From assembly GCA_010645155.1 (NCBI GenBank), contig JAAGOF010000217.1, positions 86,018 to 150,017 on the forward strand: a stretch of 64,000 bases of DNA, read 5' to 3'. Positions 21,411-33,407 of the stretch are shown in pieces. Both the position numbers and the translations under genes were made by a program. The notes beneath the pieces were generated by a model. It was given only the letters and a program-made list of their open reading frames with translations, was not told where the DNA came from and ran no database searches. The first letter of the stretch is position 1, and each line of letters starts with the position of its first letter. The stretch comes from Tigriopus japonicus. Its lineage: Eukaryota; Arthropoda; Copepoda; Harpacticoida; Harpacticidae.

Positions 21411-23412
21411 CTCACTTAAAAATGACACAAAAATTATTTCAAGGTTGCGTGAACAAAAAGAACAAAGTTCCGTTGTGAGGTGGGGTGGGCATTGCTCCAA
21501 TGTAAACATTGCTTCTCATTTAAGGGAAAGAAACCAACTTTCTCCCGAATGTTATGTCACTTGTAATTCTATAGGGTATGCCACCAAAATTCATCCATTC
21601 AATCAATGAAGATTATTAGAGAAAACAAGCATTTTTGTTCTCTAGATGGCACCTCTATTGTTTTGAAAGGACCGTCTAGGCAGTGCTAGTAACGTCATCT
21701 ATTGATTTTACATGAAACTTTCACCCAAAATAAATATCTCTGAATTGCTCAAGGTTACCCAAATACTTTAAAAGACATGGAGGATTGTTATTTCCGTGTT
21801 TATCACAAATGATTGGAAATTACCTAGTGCCCACATTGAAAAAGATGAGAATATGCCATGCTTCCAACAATTGCATTCATGAATACTCTTCATATCCAAA
21901 TAGATCACTTTTCTCCACAATTGAAATCAATAGTAACTCATACAACCAAATTGATGTTCTGTCTTACTTAATTAATTCAACTACCCTGGTAGTTTTCGTT
22001 CCACATGCAACGTAGAGACGCTCTAGTACACTGAAGTGCTCTTGATGCCAGCCCTGCACAAACGATTATGTGCAGGGAAACTGAAAATTGAACGAGAATT
22101 TTTCCCTTAAACAAGTCTGCCAACATGGCGAGTATTTCTTTTATTCGTATACTTAATAAATAATTTTGAGTTTTTTTGCTCAGAAACCCTACGAAAAACT
22201 ATCAATTTGTTTTCAAGTAGCTTTGCAAAGCAAGAAAATTTGGCTTTCAATGGAAAAATATTGAGACCTGTCCAGAGGAAGCCCAACATCTTGAACAGCA
22301 ATTCCACGTACCAATGAAATGACATTCAATGACATCTAGCGGCAGAAACTAGTCTTTCACATTTTGATGCAATCTTTGGCCTTAATTTAGGATCAAACAA
22401 TATGACTTGGCGATATTCTTTCTTATAGACATTGTGCGTAAGGTCAAGTAGGATGAAAATATGCTGAAAAATGGCATTTTAGTCTCAACCACTAAGGTTC
22501 ACATCAAGTTAAAAAATATCTACTCTCTATTCTCCCATGACTTTGCCCCTGTTTTGGCGCCATCTAATGGTAAATTTTGAAGCTTGCGCTAAAATCCACA
22601 ATAGCGTTGTCACATAACTACAGTGATAGCAATGAATGTGTTAATGGAGCAGGTGTGAGTTGTAGCTCTTGTACTTGGACTCTGTCTCATTTAAAAAAAA
22701 TGAATGCATCGCTATCTACACACACTCTGACACAAAAATCCGTTTGCAATTTTGAGTCATGTTGAGACTGCAGTTGGAAGATTGAAGGCCGTGGTGAAGA
22801 CCAAAGGTGTCCATTATGAAAAATGGACTTTTGTTTGCCTAGGTAAGGCATCTGGGATTGTAGATTGAATGGATATATTAAAGGGTATACCATATAGAAT
22901 CATAGGTGACATTACATTTAGGGGAAGTTGGTTCCTTTACCTTAAATGAGAAGCAATGTTTACATTGAAGCAATGCCCACCCTACAGAAGCTCATGTAAA
23001 AGAAATGTTGTCAGAACACTAGCAACAGTGGCTTTTTCACTAAGCCTTTAAAAATCCAAACAACCCAGGAAGGGGAAGAGAAAAAATACAGCAAGTAGTA
23101 GCCTTTGATTGAAAAATATCCATGGAAGGGCCTGAATTCATCTTATTTTGTGATCCAAAGACTGGATCATTTTTTACTGACATGATCTATCTTAGTTGAT
23201 TGCAAAATCGACTTTCTTTCTAACTTGAACTTCTTGATTGACTGTGGCGACAAAAATGGCAAACATTTAAAGTTTCAAAAAATCCAAACAACTTGCCTGT
23301 GTCAATGCTTCTTTTTCATGAGCTTCTTTTGCCCACCCCACCTCACAACGGAACTTTGTTACTTTTTGCTCACGCAACCTTGAAATAATTTTAGTGTCAT
23401 TTATAAGTGAGA
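21411..23412. mobile_element. 2-kb foldback element with 11-bp target duplication
   Basis: The left arm begins 'ctcacttaaaaatgacac' and the right arm is its inverted copy ending 'gtgtcatttataagtgaga'. The arms share 'attatttcaaggttgcgtga', 'caaagttccgttgtgagg' and 'ggtgggcattgcttcaatgt'-like blocks. The right arm is interrupted by about 330 bp (23010-23330). ATCACCTGCAT (11 bp) lies on both sides (21400-21410 and 23413-23423). It disrupts LINE B sequence. The long arms and 11-bp duplication suggest a Mutator-like non-autonomous element; no transposase was recognised in the interior. Confidence 0.8.
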
Positions 23413-23862
23413 ATCACCTGCATGAACTATCGGGCACCGTGTGTTAGCCTATGAGTTCCTGTCTCTGATATAGGGTCCCTAGTCGACCCTATCTCAAGAA
23501 TGTGATGATCTGAAACACTACATTGAGCACCATGGACATATTGGATCAGATCAGGGTCATTAGAAAAAACTAAGTCCAGAACACTCTCTGCTCTGGTTGC
23601 TACACCAACGTGTTGGGAGAGATTTTACAAAATCGCAAACTTTTCCTCGCAATCATACTAGAGTAAGACCTTGGCTGCCCATGAGAGAAAGTGGAAGAAA
23701 GGGCAGGGTTATGGATATTTGAGAGAAGGGTGGAAATAGAAATAGGTTTTGGGGTGAGGGAAGGGAAATGTGATAAGGAATTGGGAGGAGGAGAAGGACA
23801 AAGAAAGGGAGGGGGGATGCAAAAAGGATTAAATGTTTGGGGGATGGGTTGGGGATTGGAGG

Positions 23863-24540
23863 CTAACCTGTAACCATGTCTAGGAGACAAAGATTTTGCT
23901 GGTCTCTGTTTCCTCTGAGGACCTCGAACGTGGACATGTTTACACTCCACATTAAAGCATGTCCACTACTCATTGATCTATGACACATGTATGGGTGGAA
24001 GAAGGGGCATTCGACCTTTGGGGACCCTGACTTGTTGTATTTCAGGAGCCCAAACTTCACTATTTTTTGACACCACTTTGGGTGTTCAAAAGAGCCACAA
24101 CCTTTTCTATCCAGACAACAAGGCTGCCTTTTGTGGTAAGGACAAATTTCCTTACCAGCTAGAGCTTCCTTGACAAATTTTGGTTGAACTACTTCAACCA
24201 ACTTGACCTCAATCTCCTCCGTTTTAGTGGAGTTATCTAAACTTGAGTCCACCTTTGAATCAACGAGATTTCTGGTCTGACAAACCCAAGCAACCAGAGC
24301 CTCGACAATAAAGGCCTTCTTTACAACAGAGGGGTCCTTCCCTTCTAAGGCTAAATGCAAACATTTCTTAGCCTCTTTGCCAACTTGACTCAAGATTGTG
24401 TCCATTATTGAAATGGCAGAATAAACTATAGTTGTAGAAAACAATGAGAGGAAGGACAAAAAAGTGCGTAGAAAAATGTGAAAGGGGAGGATAAAAACTA
24501 AGCAAGACGAAAAAATTCTATTCCAACTAAATAGTCTCAC
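23863..24540 (-). pseudogene. LINE B ORF1-like protein with Cys/His clusters
   Basis: A 225-codon frame; a plausible start is the internal Met at 24405 ('MDTILSQVGKEAKKCLHLAL'), giving 180 residues. An acidic middle ('EEIEVKLVEV') precedes Cys/His clusters: 'ICPYHKRQPCCLDRKGC', then 'HPKWCQKIVKFGL' and 'VECPFFHPYMCH', resembling CCCH-type zinc fingers. A proline-rich continuation lies in another frame (23950-23600, 'FCIPPPFLCPSPPPNS'), so ORF1 is probably frameshifted near 23930. The nucleic-acid-binding role is inferred from the finger-like clusters and the position between leader and endonuclease. Confidence 0.62.
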
Positions 24541-25140
24541 TTAATAGGCCCAACCTAGGCCAAGAGCAACCCAACAAGGCTAAGAAAGAACAATCGACTA
24601 CATTATAAAAACAAAAGCAAACAAAACAAACAAACGAAAAACAGCTGACACCTGAAAGTCAAACGTTGGATCTACAAAATACAGCGTCCTTCTCCAACGT
24701 TGGGACCACCTAATCAAAAAGGGAAGGTTCCAGAAAAGAAGCTCAAAAAGCAAGTTGAAACCCTATTTTTGGGTTTTAATACAAGGTAACTTGACTACTG
24801 TAACTAGCAACAGACATCTACAACTTTGAAAAACCTGAAAAAGAACTTCAGAGCTAAAGAGAAACCTGTAAGAGAATACACAAACAACAATACTGATAGA
24901 GAACGAAGGAAAGAGTTACACGCTACTTTAAAAACAATAATACTAATCTAACAATATGGGAAAGAAGAAAAACTAAATAATGTAAAATGGCTTACCTTGG
25001 ATCCACACGACCACCTCACAAACACAACACAACACTTAGTCCAAACCGGCCGAATTATCATGAGCAACTCAAGAAACGTCCGCTCACAACAACAGACGGG
25101 AGAAGACTGAAATAGTATTTCTCCCGCCAGCTTCAATTCG

Positions 25141-25234
25141 ACCCCCAACAGGATTCGAACCTACGCCGTCTGGGGAAGCACTTACACTGGGCTCTTTTAA
25201 GAACGCGCTAGTACGTGTGGCCACTCTGGCTTCC
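25141..25234 (-). other. tRNA-like head of LINE B, copy 2
   Basis: Read on the minus strand it begins 'ggaagccagagtggccacac' and contains box B 'ggttcgaatcc'. It differs at only a few positions from 17107-17199. It continues into 'tcgaattgaagctggcggga' and then LINE-specific leader sequence, not into the short SINE tail. Confidence 0.8.
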
Positions 25235-26412
25235 TTACTTGCACTCTAGTGATGGGTTTCAAACCGGGAGTGCTGCCATTTTTTACTCGGAAGTTTATCA
25301 TTGTTGATTAGGGCAGGTTGTATTGAACGTTTTCAAAAAGACCTAAACAGGGACCAATTTGGCAACACTCGAACTAGTTCGATTTCGAGTTCCATCAGTA
25401 GCTATACTTTTGGATTTCGAGTTGGCAGTGCTGCCATATTTTATGACGTCTCTAGTTGAGAAGATTAGTTGGGGGTCAACTTTTTGACCTTAAAATCCAA
25501 AGTGGCAAAACTCGGCCAAAAATCCAACTCGAAACCCATCAGTAATGCACTCATTTACTGCTCTAGTAATGAAGAATCATTCCCAGTTTCCACCAACGTT
25601 GTTGTTGTTAAGAGAAGCAAAAGAAGTATAACTGTTGGCATCTTTTTTTTCAATTCTCTTCATTGAAACTACTGATTGCACGTGATGATGTCTAATTGCT
25701 CATAATTTTGTTGAAATCAGATTTTCTGCCTTTGTCTTGTTGACTTACTCACCAGGTGCACAGAAATGTGATATAGGTCCTTTAAAATCATTCTCTAATT
25801 AAATAGATCAAATATTTACATTGTGCATATAATGTAAAGTGATTTAGTTTCTTTTTACCTTTCTTGTCGGGAGTGATTTTTATCCCGTCAGGATGACAAT
25901 CACTTAAATTCAAAGGATCATCATTCTTTAACAAAACTTTTGGATTAAGTGGGCTGTTGTGAACTGGCACAAAATATTACAAGATCATTGGGGTGAAATT
26001 TTTTCCTAAACAAAGTTTTTGTGTATGCTGGATTTGTTTGTTTAGTATTTGAGAATCATTGGGACAAAAGGATCCTTAATGAGGACATCGGCCAAGATAT
26101 TTTTGTGCTAACTCAGAAGTTGATCTTTGCAGATGGACAGAATGCCATTATTTTTTCTTATGCAACCCAGCACTGAAGTGTAGGTCGAAAAAACCTTTTC
26201 AAAATTGATAACATTTCTCAAAGAAAGCACATTTGGTCCAAGTGAAATATTTATATTAGACAAAAAACCAACTTTTGTTGCAAGTATTATCACTTTAGAA
26301 TTTTTTGCATTTGTCCAAGTTTCCCAATCCTTATGATTAATGCAACATCCTTTCCAATTGAGAAGACCATCTCGCCACTACCATGCTTCCTGGAACAAAA
26401 GACAAAGGTTTT

Positions 26413-26993
26413 AATTACAGTTCTGTATATACAGAAATGTCATTCCCAAATTGTTCATGATTCAACCAGCTTGCACTATGTTTGCAAAAGGATTTGGTAA
26501 TGGAAACATTTAGTTACGTGATTCAGATTGGAATTTGCAATTTCAGGGAGTCAGTGAGGGAATTGCTCATTCAACTGCTTGGCTTGAACAATCGTAATGC
26601 ATGATCACAGACCAGCCCCAGACTTCTCAGTTCTAGCTAAGCAGGCAGACCGCCGTGACAGTGTGGAGATCCGTGACCTCTAGATGACTCTGACTGTATT
26701 TTCTGGATTGACTGTGAGAATCCAATTTCAAGAAGGATATTTGCCTTACAAACAGGGCAGTGCCCTCTATGACGTTCCTTATGAAACCGTCCTTTTTAGG
26801 AATGTTGTTAGGTAATCCCTCGTAGAGGGCGGTTTTGGTGACGTCAGAAATGAGATATCTCTGATTTATTTATCTATGTGCATGATGTATCAAGTCATTT
26901 GGCACCTTTGCTGCCAAACTGATGAAATGAGCTCAAAACAAATCTCTATTGGCGTAACCAGTGACATTTCGGTATATATAGAACTGTAGTTTA
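26413..26993. mobile_element. Family X MITE, copy B
   Basis: The left end 'acagttctgtatatacagaa' and the inverted right end 'acagttctatatataccgaa' match copy A at 7738-10605. The interior shares 'atgtcattcccaaattgttc' and 'cagggagtcagtgaggga' with copy A. It is split by a 273-bp CACA/CATAG element (26606-26878). It lies immediately 3' of the gypsy remnant (minus sense). Confidence 0.78.
26606..26878 (-). mobile_element. CACA/CATAG short DNA element, copy 2
   Basis: It starts 'cacagaccagccccagactt' and ends 'atttatttatctatg', with an exact 8-bp duplication TGCATGAT on both sides (26598-26605 and 26879-26886). It is about 85-90 percent similar by eye to the copies at 3195 and 61279. It is inserted in family X copy B, so it moved after that element. 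Confidence 0.88.
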
Positions 26994-27020
26994 TAGGCCA
27001 TTTTTGAAGTTGACCTAGAC

Positions 27021-27268
27021 CAGGGGTCGGCAACCGGTGGGCCGCGGCCCAAATGTGGGCTCAAGGGTGGTCGTTGGTGGGCCCAAGAGCTATGGAGAAA
27101 GTTCAAAATAGTGGGCCCGAGAGCCATCCATAGTACTGCACTCGTGGGCCCAAAGCTCTTTGATCGCTCATTTGTGGGCCCTGAACCTCACAATGGCTGT
27201 TTGGTGGGCCCCAGACAAAACAAATCAAATTTTGTGGGCCTTGACCCAAAAGTGGTTGCCGACCCCTG
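27021..27268. mobile_element. hAT MITE (CAGGGGTCGGCAACC ends)
   Basis: The perfect ends CAGGGGTCGGCAACC and GGTTGCCGACCCCTG have an exact 8-bp duplication ACCTAGAC (27013-27020 and 27269-27276). The interior is made of repeated 'gtgggccc' blocks. It truncates the gypsy integrase frame. A diverged relative is near 45400-45656. Confidence 0.95.
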
Positions 27269-27270
27269 AC

Positions 27271-28076
27271 CTAGACCGTTCTGTTGCAATCAACCTCTGG
27301 CCATCTGGTAAAACGGTCAATAACGGTAAGCAGGTAATTAAAACCGCGACTGATTGGAAGAGGACCCACTAAATCTATATGGATATGGCTAAATCTGTCT
27401 GTGGGAACATCAAAATGGCCTGGAGGAGCCTTAACGTGACGTTGTATTTGGGCTTTTTGACAGTCCAAACATTCTCTTGCCCACTTGCGACACTGTGCAG
27501 CCATGCCATGCCAAACGAAACGTTCACAGATCATCCGGACTGTTACACGGATAGACGGATGGCTAAGCCCATGTATGGCGTCGAAAACTTTTCGTCTGAG
27601 GGAAACAGGGATAAATGGACGTTGACGACTTGTCGAAACATCACGGAGAACGGTTGAACCATTGCCTATGTCAACGTCTTGCCAAACAAGAGAACTGTTT
27701 TTGGATCTGACTGTAGACAAATCAGATTCGGATTGTTGGGCCCGAGTTATTTCTTCAATGTTCACAGAGTCCCGAATAGCTGTAAGGTTGGCAGAAGATT
27801 CTGAACTGTCACTTTCAATTGGTGCTCTGGAGAGGGCATCAGCGACAGCGTTCGACTTTCCAGAGATGTGACATATTCTTAAGGAATAAGTACTGAGTTC
27901 GGATATGGTTCTTTGTTGGCGACTTGTCCACGACGGGGACTTCTGGTTCAAGGCAAATACCAGGGGTTTGTGGTCTGTAAAAACGACAAATTCTCTTGCC
28001 TCCAGCTGCCAACGAAAATGCCTTATGGCCAACTTGATAGCCAATAATTCACGATCATAAGTGCTGTTTTGAGTTC
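27271..28076 (-). pseudogene. Ty3/gypsy RNase H end and integrase (3'-truncated)
   Basis: The frame has RNase H end motifs ('FVVFTDHKPLVFAL', 'ISGKSNAVADALSRAP'). The integrase follows: the zinc-binding HHCC region ('DAIHGLSHPSIRVTVRMI', 'RKWARECLDCQKAQ') and the first catalytic Asp in 'HIHIDLVGPLPIS', ending at 'VIDRFTRWPEVD'. The remaining catalytic Asp and Glu are lost where a hAT MITE begins (27268). This strand and order (RT, RNase H, integrase) define Ty3/gypsy. Confidence 0.93.
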
Positions 28077-28238
28077 AGGACCGCGTAACTTGTTGCTAAA
28101 ATAAGCTAATGGTTGCCAAGAGGAACCCGGTGATCCACATTTCTATTCCAAAACGGCCCCCACAGCGTAATCAGAGGCATCGGTACTGATGGCAATGGTA
28201 GCATCTGGATATTGATGAACTAGCATGGTGGCATCGGC

Positions 28239-29066
28239 TTATACATTTTTGGCTTGGACAAATGCTGATCGAGCTTCGTCATCCCAAGGTATTGGGGCCT
28301 TACTAGCTTTGCAACTAGCTTTTCCAGTGGAAGTAAGAACACGGTAGAGGGGTAGAAGTGTCTGAGCTATGTTGGGAACAAAACGCCTGTAGAAATTCAC
28401 CATTCCTATGAATTCTTGTAGGCCTTTGACGGTTGTGGGGAGTGGAAAATGACGGACTGCGTCCACTTTATCCGGAAGTGGTAAAACTCCACTACCATCC
28501 ACATGATGGCCAAGGAAAGATATACCAGCTTTTCCAAATTCACACTTCCTTGGACTTATGACGAGGCCGTGATTGGCGAGTCGCTCAAAGACAGAGCGGA
28601 GATGAAGCTTATGTTCATCAGGAGAGTTGCTTGTTACGAGTACATCGTCTAAATAACAGAAAACGAAAGGCAAATCACCTAAAACGGCATCCATCATTCG
28701 CTGGAAAGTGTTACCAGCATTGCGGAGACCAAAAGTCATCCTTGGATATTCAAAAAGCCCAAAAGGAGTCGTAACTGCAGTTTTATAAACGTGAGAGGGT
28801 TCGACTGGAATCTGATTATATCCTTTCATTAGATCTATTTTACTGAAGACTTTTTTACTATGAAGTGTGGCAGTGAAATCCAGGATATTTGGCAAAGGGT
28901 ACCGATCAGGTTTTGTGACAGCATTCAGAGCCACATAGTGGCCACATATTCGCCATGATCCGTCGGGTTTGGGAACTACGACGATGGGGCTTGCTACTGA
29001 TGACTTTGACCGTCTAGCAATACCAAGTTTCATGTTTTCTTCTATAGCTGATTTTGTTGCCATCAA
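28239..29066 (-). pseudogene. Ty3/gypsy reverse transcriptase
   Basis: A well-preserved RT: 'VVVPKPDGSWRICGHYVALN', motif A region 'SKIDLMKGYNQIPVEPSH', 'TTPFGLFEYPRMTFGLRNAG', the catalytic 'FCYLDDVLV' and the connection 'LQEFIGMVNFYRRFVPNI'. The open frame (275 residues) stops just into the RNase H region ('WDDEARSAFVQAKNV'), where a stop and frameshift separate it from 28076-27271. 'RICGHYVALN' replaces the usual RICGDYR-type motif. Confidence 0.95.
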
Positions 29067-29299
29067 TCTAGTTGGGGTCTAAACGTCTTGGTTTCACATG
29101 TGGTAAGGGACCATTTGTATCGATAAAATGAGTAACGCCATGAGCCACTATTGAAACATTGAATACCGGTGTCGACAATGTTGGAAACTCCGCAAGCAAT
29201 CGTACATAAGAGTCTTCAGCAACGGTGAAACACTCTAATCCATGAACGAGACCAAGACGAGAACCAATAGAGTCCAGCGAAATTGTGAGACTTGGACTG

Positions 29300-30287
29300 T
29301 TTGGATCAATTAACGCTGCCGGTGAATATCAAGAAGTAGTCCAGACTCTCTGAGAAAATCACTTCCTAGAATGGGAGTTTCAACATCAGCGACTATGAAT
29401 TTCCAATTGAATATTTTTTTTCCGAGTTGCAACGAATCTGCTTTTTAGGTTTGTAGTCTCTTTTGGTGGAGTAAGATAATTGACGCTTCAAAGTATTTTC
29501 CACAATACCGGAGTTTTTTGAAACATGACGTGCGAGTTTACATGGTGAAGTGCATGACCATGCAAAAAATCCATGTTCCTGGTGATACGGGCAAACTCCG
29601 TCAACATGAGGTTTGTTGCCCAAACGAATGGCACTTACTTGATATGGACCAAGTTGGGTGGATTGCCATAGACTATCAGCCGCTTGAATGACTTCAGTGA
29701 TTGAATCTAAGTTTTTAACTGAGGCCAATTCGCGAACTTGAGTTGGTAGTTTCCTTAAAAGGATAACGAAAAGCCAAGCACCATCAAGGCTTACTTCGTG
29801 ACCTGCCATAGATTGAATGCGGGCAAACCACAGAGACGGTCTTTCCGACGAATCCAAGGGAGGCAAGTCTAGAATACGTTGAATGCGTTGTTCTTTGGTT
29901 GCTCCGAATGCTTGAGTAAGACGTTCTTTTAGAAGCTGATACTTGTTAACACTTGCCAAGGTAGGGGACATCATTATATCGCCAACTAAACGACGGGAAG
30001 AAGCATCGATGTCAGCAAGTGCGTAAGAATACTTGGTCGAATCAATCTTGATGCCTTTCACCTTGAACTCTTCCTCAATCGTAGCAAACCATAGTTCGGC
30101 ATCATCAGGATCGAAAGTAGGTAATTTTGGCGTTAAGGCGCTAATTACTCTGGGTCCGCTCCCAAGGAGGTATTACCAGCAAGAGCAATCCGAACTGCAG
30201 TTGCGATTCCATCCTGAAGTTCGTTCATGGTATAAAGAGGTTGTCTTTGGTCGACACTCTGAGATGTTTTCTTTTCATCGGTACTCA
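29300..30287 (-). pseudogene. Ty3/gypsy gag fused to a protease remnant
   Basis: Gag starts at Met 30287 ('MSTDEKKTSQSVDQRQPLY'). It has a frameshift near 30153 and continues with 'LPTFDPDDAELWFATIEEEF', 'YQLLKERLTQAFG' and the zinc box 'CPYHQEHGFFAWSCTSPC'. Immediately after, sequence for 'ADVETPILGSDFLRESGLLL' is the C-terminal part of the aspartic protease. The D-S/T-G catalytic region is missing between them, so a deletion near 29400 joins gag to the protease end. Confidence 0.85.
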
Positions 30288-30403
30288 TTTTAAATGTAAC
30301 AGGACGATATTTCTTCAACGGTAGAAATCACGTCGGGGTCACCATTAAAGAGGAGTTCTGAAGATTGTTTATTCTTTCCTTCCCCTTCTCAGGGAGCCCT
30401 ACA

Positions 30404-30831
30404 ATACTGTAAGTCTTCAAGGGCATTCATGGGCTCTGTCCTAATCCAGGCTTTGAGATTAGTCGTAGCAATCGTAGAGGTTTTACATGCGTTCTGAGAG
30501 CACCTCCAAATCCAAAGGAATCGAGGCTAGTCCGAACAATGAAGTCCTCCTCTCTTCTTTATCGGGCTCCTTCATTGTTCAATTTGTTGCCCATTAGTCT
30601 TCGTCGGGAATAGGTAGGAGCTGATCCTCTAACAGCACTTAAGGCAGGATTGGACAAATTCTTAAATACTATTCCTGAACAACCGACTATTCAAGGGTTA
30701 TCGAGACCTGCCAACAGTAACTCCTTGGTAGACCAAATTTCGTATAAATCTTTGTAATTTGAATTATTTTATCTACGATTTATTTTTACAGAGAATCACA
30801 TTCCTTGTGGCGGTAGTAAAAAATCCGCTTC
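30404..30831 (+). mobile_element. LINE B 3' fragment
   Basis: This is colinear with 18105-18545. It encodes the end of the RT ('SSLLYRAPSLFNLLP') with an internal stop ('RRE*VGADPL') and a 3' UTR with 'cacattccttgtggcggtag'. It is truncated at the 5' end at the gypsy LTR boundary. It has a different tail from the 17-kb copy. Confidence 0.9.
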
Positions 30832-31028
30832 TTTGTATAATATAGTAATCAAACTTGCTCCTCCTGACTTGATTGATTTAAGATGTACCGGCATGGTAAT
30901 AAATGCTACTTTAAAAGCTCTTTGAAGAGTGGGGATGAATCGATAGAAATAAATATAAAAATTGCAATGAATTGTATAGTAGTAAAAAATTACATCTTGG
31001 AAAAGGTCCAAGTGCGAGAGATACTTGC

Positions 31029-31285
31029 CTTCTTCAATGATTTCAGAGTACGGACCCTTGATCGACTTGACCAACTTCGTGCTGAAATATTTCATTCCAC
31101 CCCATGATTGCACCGAAATTCTGCCAATGAGTCTGGATCTGGCCAAATAACGAAATACCCCATCATCTAACTGATAAGCTGACCAAGACCCGATTTTGAC
31201 CGAAATAATGGCGTGGAGACCAGGTACTTCGATCGGTTGAGCCGAGTTTGTCGCTTCAAATAATTGGAAATTCATGACTGATGGG
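31029..31285 (-). CDS. Orphan exon, unknown protein
   Basis: A minus-strand open stretch of about 85 codons is bounded by a good acceptor ('ttgtttttcag') and a GC-type donor (AG followed by GCAAGT at 31028-31023). The protein includes 'QPIEVPGLHAIISVKIGSWS', 'DDGVFRYLARSRLIGRISVQ' and 'WGGMKYFSTKLVKSIKGPY'. Hydrophobic and basic residues alternate as in a folded domain, but I do not recognise the family. No neighbouring exons were found. It lies on the same strand as the caspase, 12 kb upstream, and probably belongs to a different gene. Confidence 0.4.
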
Positions 31286-31399
31286 CTGAAAAACAACAAT
31301 GATATCAAAATTAATTATGCCCTAAACACTGAATTTTCTTTTCATGAACCTAAATTTGTTTTTGAGAAGTGTGTTTTTTAATGTTTTTAGAAATGATTT

Positions 31400-33400
31400 T
31401 GTCACTAAGAGCAATAAATTCTTACTCCAAGGGACTGTCTGCATTATTAACATATCCTTAAAGTTACCTTTTTAAATGATATTATCAAAGAGGGAGTGAA
31501 TTTGCGAATTTCCTGTGTCAGGAGCAATACACAAACCTGTCACCTTTTGAATATGCTGAATGACTAAATTTTTGTTTCTTTTGACACCCAATAAATAAAT
31601 AGGTTAGTTGCTAAAGATAACAAGCTTTCAGCCTGAAGAAATTGACAGAGATATGTTTTGACGAATGAAAGAGCTCTTGATGTCCATGGCATTTGTAACG
31701 ACCTATCGAGTCAAGTCAACGGAAATCCTCAAACACAAACGTTTTTCTCTAACCCTGAGAATCATAAGGAAAAGCTGCTATTATCTATGTGCTAAAATAT
31801 TAATGATAACAATACGTTTATTGCAACTAAAGGTCAGGTCATAAAATTTTTTTGGTTATTGCAATACTGTAGAGGGGGTGGGTCACATTGAACGGGTCCT
31901 TCGTCAGTTCCCGTCGTTGGTGGAAGTTGGTAAAAAGTCTAATAGAAAAGTGTCGATGGGGGATCATTCACCAGTTGATGAAGTCCAATGGGCAGACAAA
32001 CTTACAACAGAAAAGAGTCGATCATACTTTGATTTTTATAGAATAAAGTTAACGAGAAGCATTTTATTGAATTTTCTTAATTTGCAAAATTCTTAAACAT
32101 ATGTTTGATGAAAGTACATTAGAGTGTACTTTAAAACTCATTCAAAAAGGGGAAAAGGTTTTTGCCGATTAAGTTCACACCCAACAATTGCGAATCCAAT
32201 CAATCCGGATCATCTTGGATCATGCAGGTGGAGGACCAGATCAAATATATTTATATCTATTTGCTGATCAGATCAATCCAACACATCCGCTCTCAAAAAA
32301 TCATTTGAAATCGATCCCTTCATTTGATAGTGTCTATGTAGTTCTTGATAATAAAGTAAGGAGGGTCATAGGGAGCCCTGAAGCACTATTGTTAGGTTTG
32401 GTAACAATATTTTTTACTATTTCTGAACTTTTATGTTTAATACCAACAAAAATAGTTATTTGTTGTTAACTTTCTTAAGAAAAAAATCAAAATATGATAT
32501 TTGTGATTTGATAAGTTAGGAACTAATCAAGGAGTATTAAAAAGTTTGATGAAACTTGAAAAAAGTTAAAAAAATAATTGGTCATTTGCTCTGCACGTGC
32601 TGAACATACTTTCAATTTAATCTTAGCATCAGTAATACCTATAATTCCTTCTCATTTGTCTGGCTTTTTAACCCAAACTTGAATGGATTTTGCCAATGAA
32701 TTGGACCAAAAACCATTCCACGTCCGTTTGCACTCCCAAACAAAATATGGGTTGCTTAAATTGGTCCAAGAACCACTCAATTTCTAGGGACTGGGAGGCT
32801 GACGAGAGGAATCATGATTTTCAGTAAAAACAACTCAATTACGTTGTTTTACAAATGAGACCTTGTCTATGTTGACATGAATACGTATTTCAAATTTCAG
32901 TTCAATCGAATGTCGGTTTTTTTTGATGAAGTGGGCTTCAAATATTTCTCAATACGTTTAGGAACTTCCCTATGAATTTGGTTCGCGATTTTAAGTACCG
33001 TGGACTTATTATATTGATTAAAGTCAAATGAAAAGTCAGAATGACTTGGATGTTTTAAAGGTCTGTTCAAACATATATTTGTCATTCTACAAAGTAACTA
33101 AACACTCGCTTGACGTCTGAGGTTCATTAAATCAATTAAAAGATTACGAAAGAGAAAGCATGCTAATTCTCGAATGCATTTTTGTTTACTTTCTCTCTCT
33201 CCCCCATTGTTCCTACTATTTTCTCACTTTTTCGTGATTTTGTGGATTTTATAAGGAATTCAAGAGTGTTTTTTTGCAATAGCTTCAATTGCAACAAAGA
33301 GACCTACGAATTTGAGGGCTTGAACATGACAGAAAATGATGTCACAATGCCACAAAACACAAGTGTTTTTCCGGCATTTATAGCACAGCCCAAAACACAT
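31400..33400. other. Stretch without a supported gene
   Basis: AT-rich, with no recognised repeat family. One plus-strand frame at 32188-32358 ('YLYLFADQINPTHPL', 'FDSVYVVLDNK' before a possible donor at 32359, gtaagg) could be an exon, but no acceptor or homology supports it. Confidence 0.4.
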
Positions 33401-33407
33401 TCTATCT

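Larger units (their letters stand above)
23430..25234 (-). mobile_element. LINE B copy with tRNA-like 5' leader and ORF1
   Basis: On the minus strand a tRNA-like head (25234-25141) and linker are followed by a ~740-nt leader, an ORF1 (24405-23863) and a stump of endonuclease (about 23640-23440) with 'VLDLVFSNDPDLIQ' and 'CSVSDHHILEIGS'. The endonuclease N-terminus is missing and a foldback element (21411-23412) interrupts the 3' side. The head is nearly identical to that of the LINE at 17107 and the SINE at 49262-49443. That is the basis for treating the leader as part of this LINE family. Confidence 0.75.
27277..30402 (-). mobile_element. Degraded Ty3/gypsy LTR retrotransposon
   Basis: Minus-strand order: partial LTR (about 30402-30345, with an AATAAA at about 30385), a primer-binding site 'tggtgaccccgacg' (30344-30331), gag (30287-29393), protease remnant (about 29400-29310), RT (29066-28239), RNase H and integrase (28076-27271). 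The gag Cys/His box ('CPYHQEHGFFAWSCTSPC') resembles invertebrate Mag-type gypsy elements. The 3' end including the second LTR is gone, and a LINE fragment abuts the 5' LTR. Frameshifts in gag (about 30153) and before RT, and a deleted protease core, make it inactive. Confidence 0.92.
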
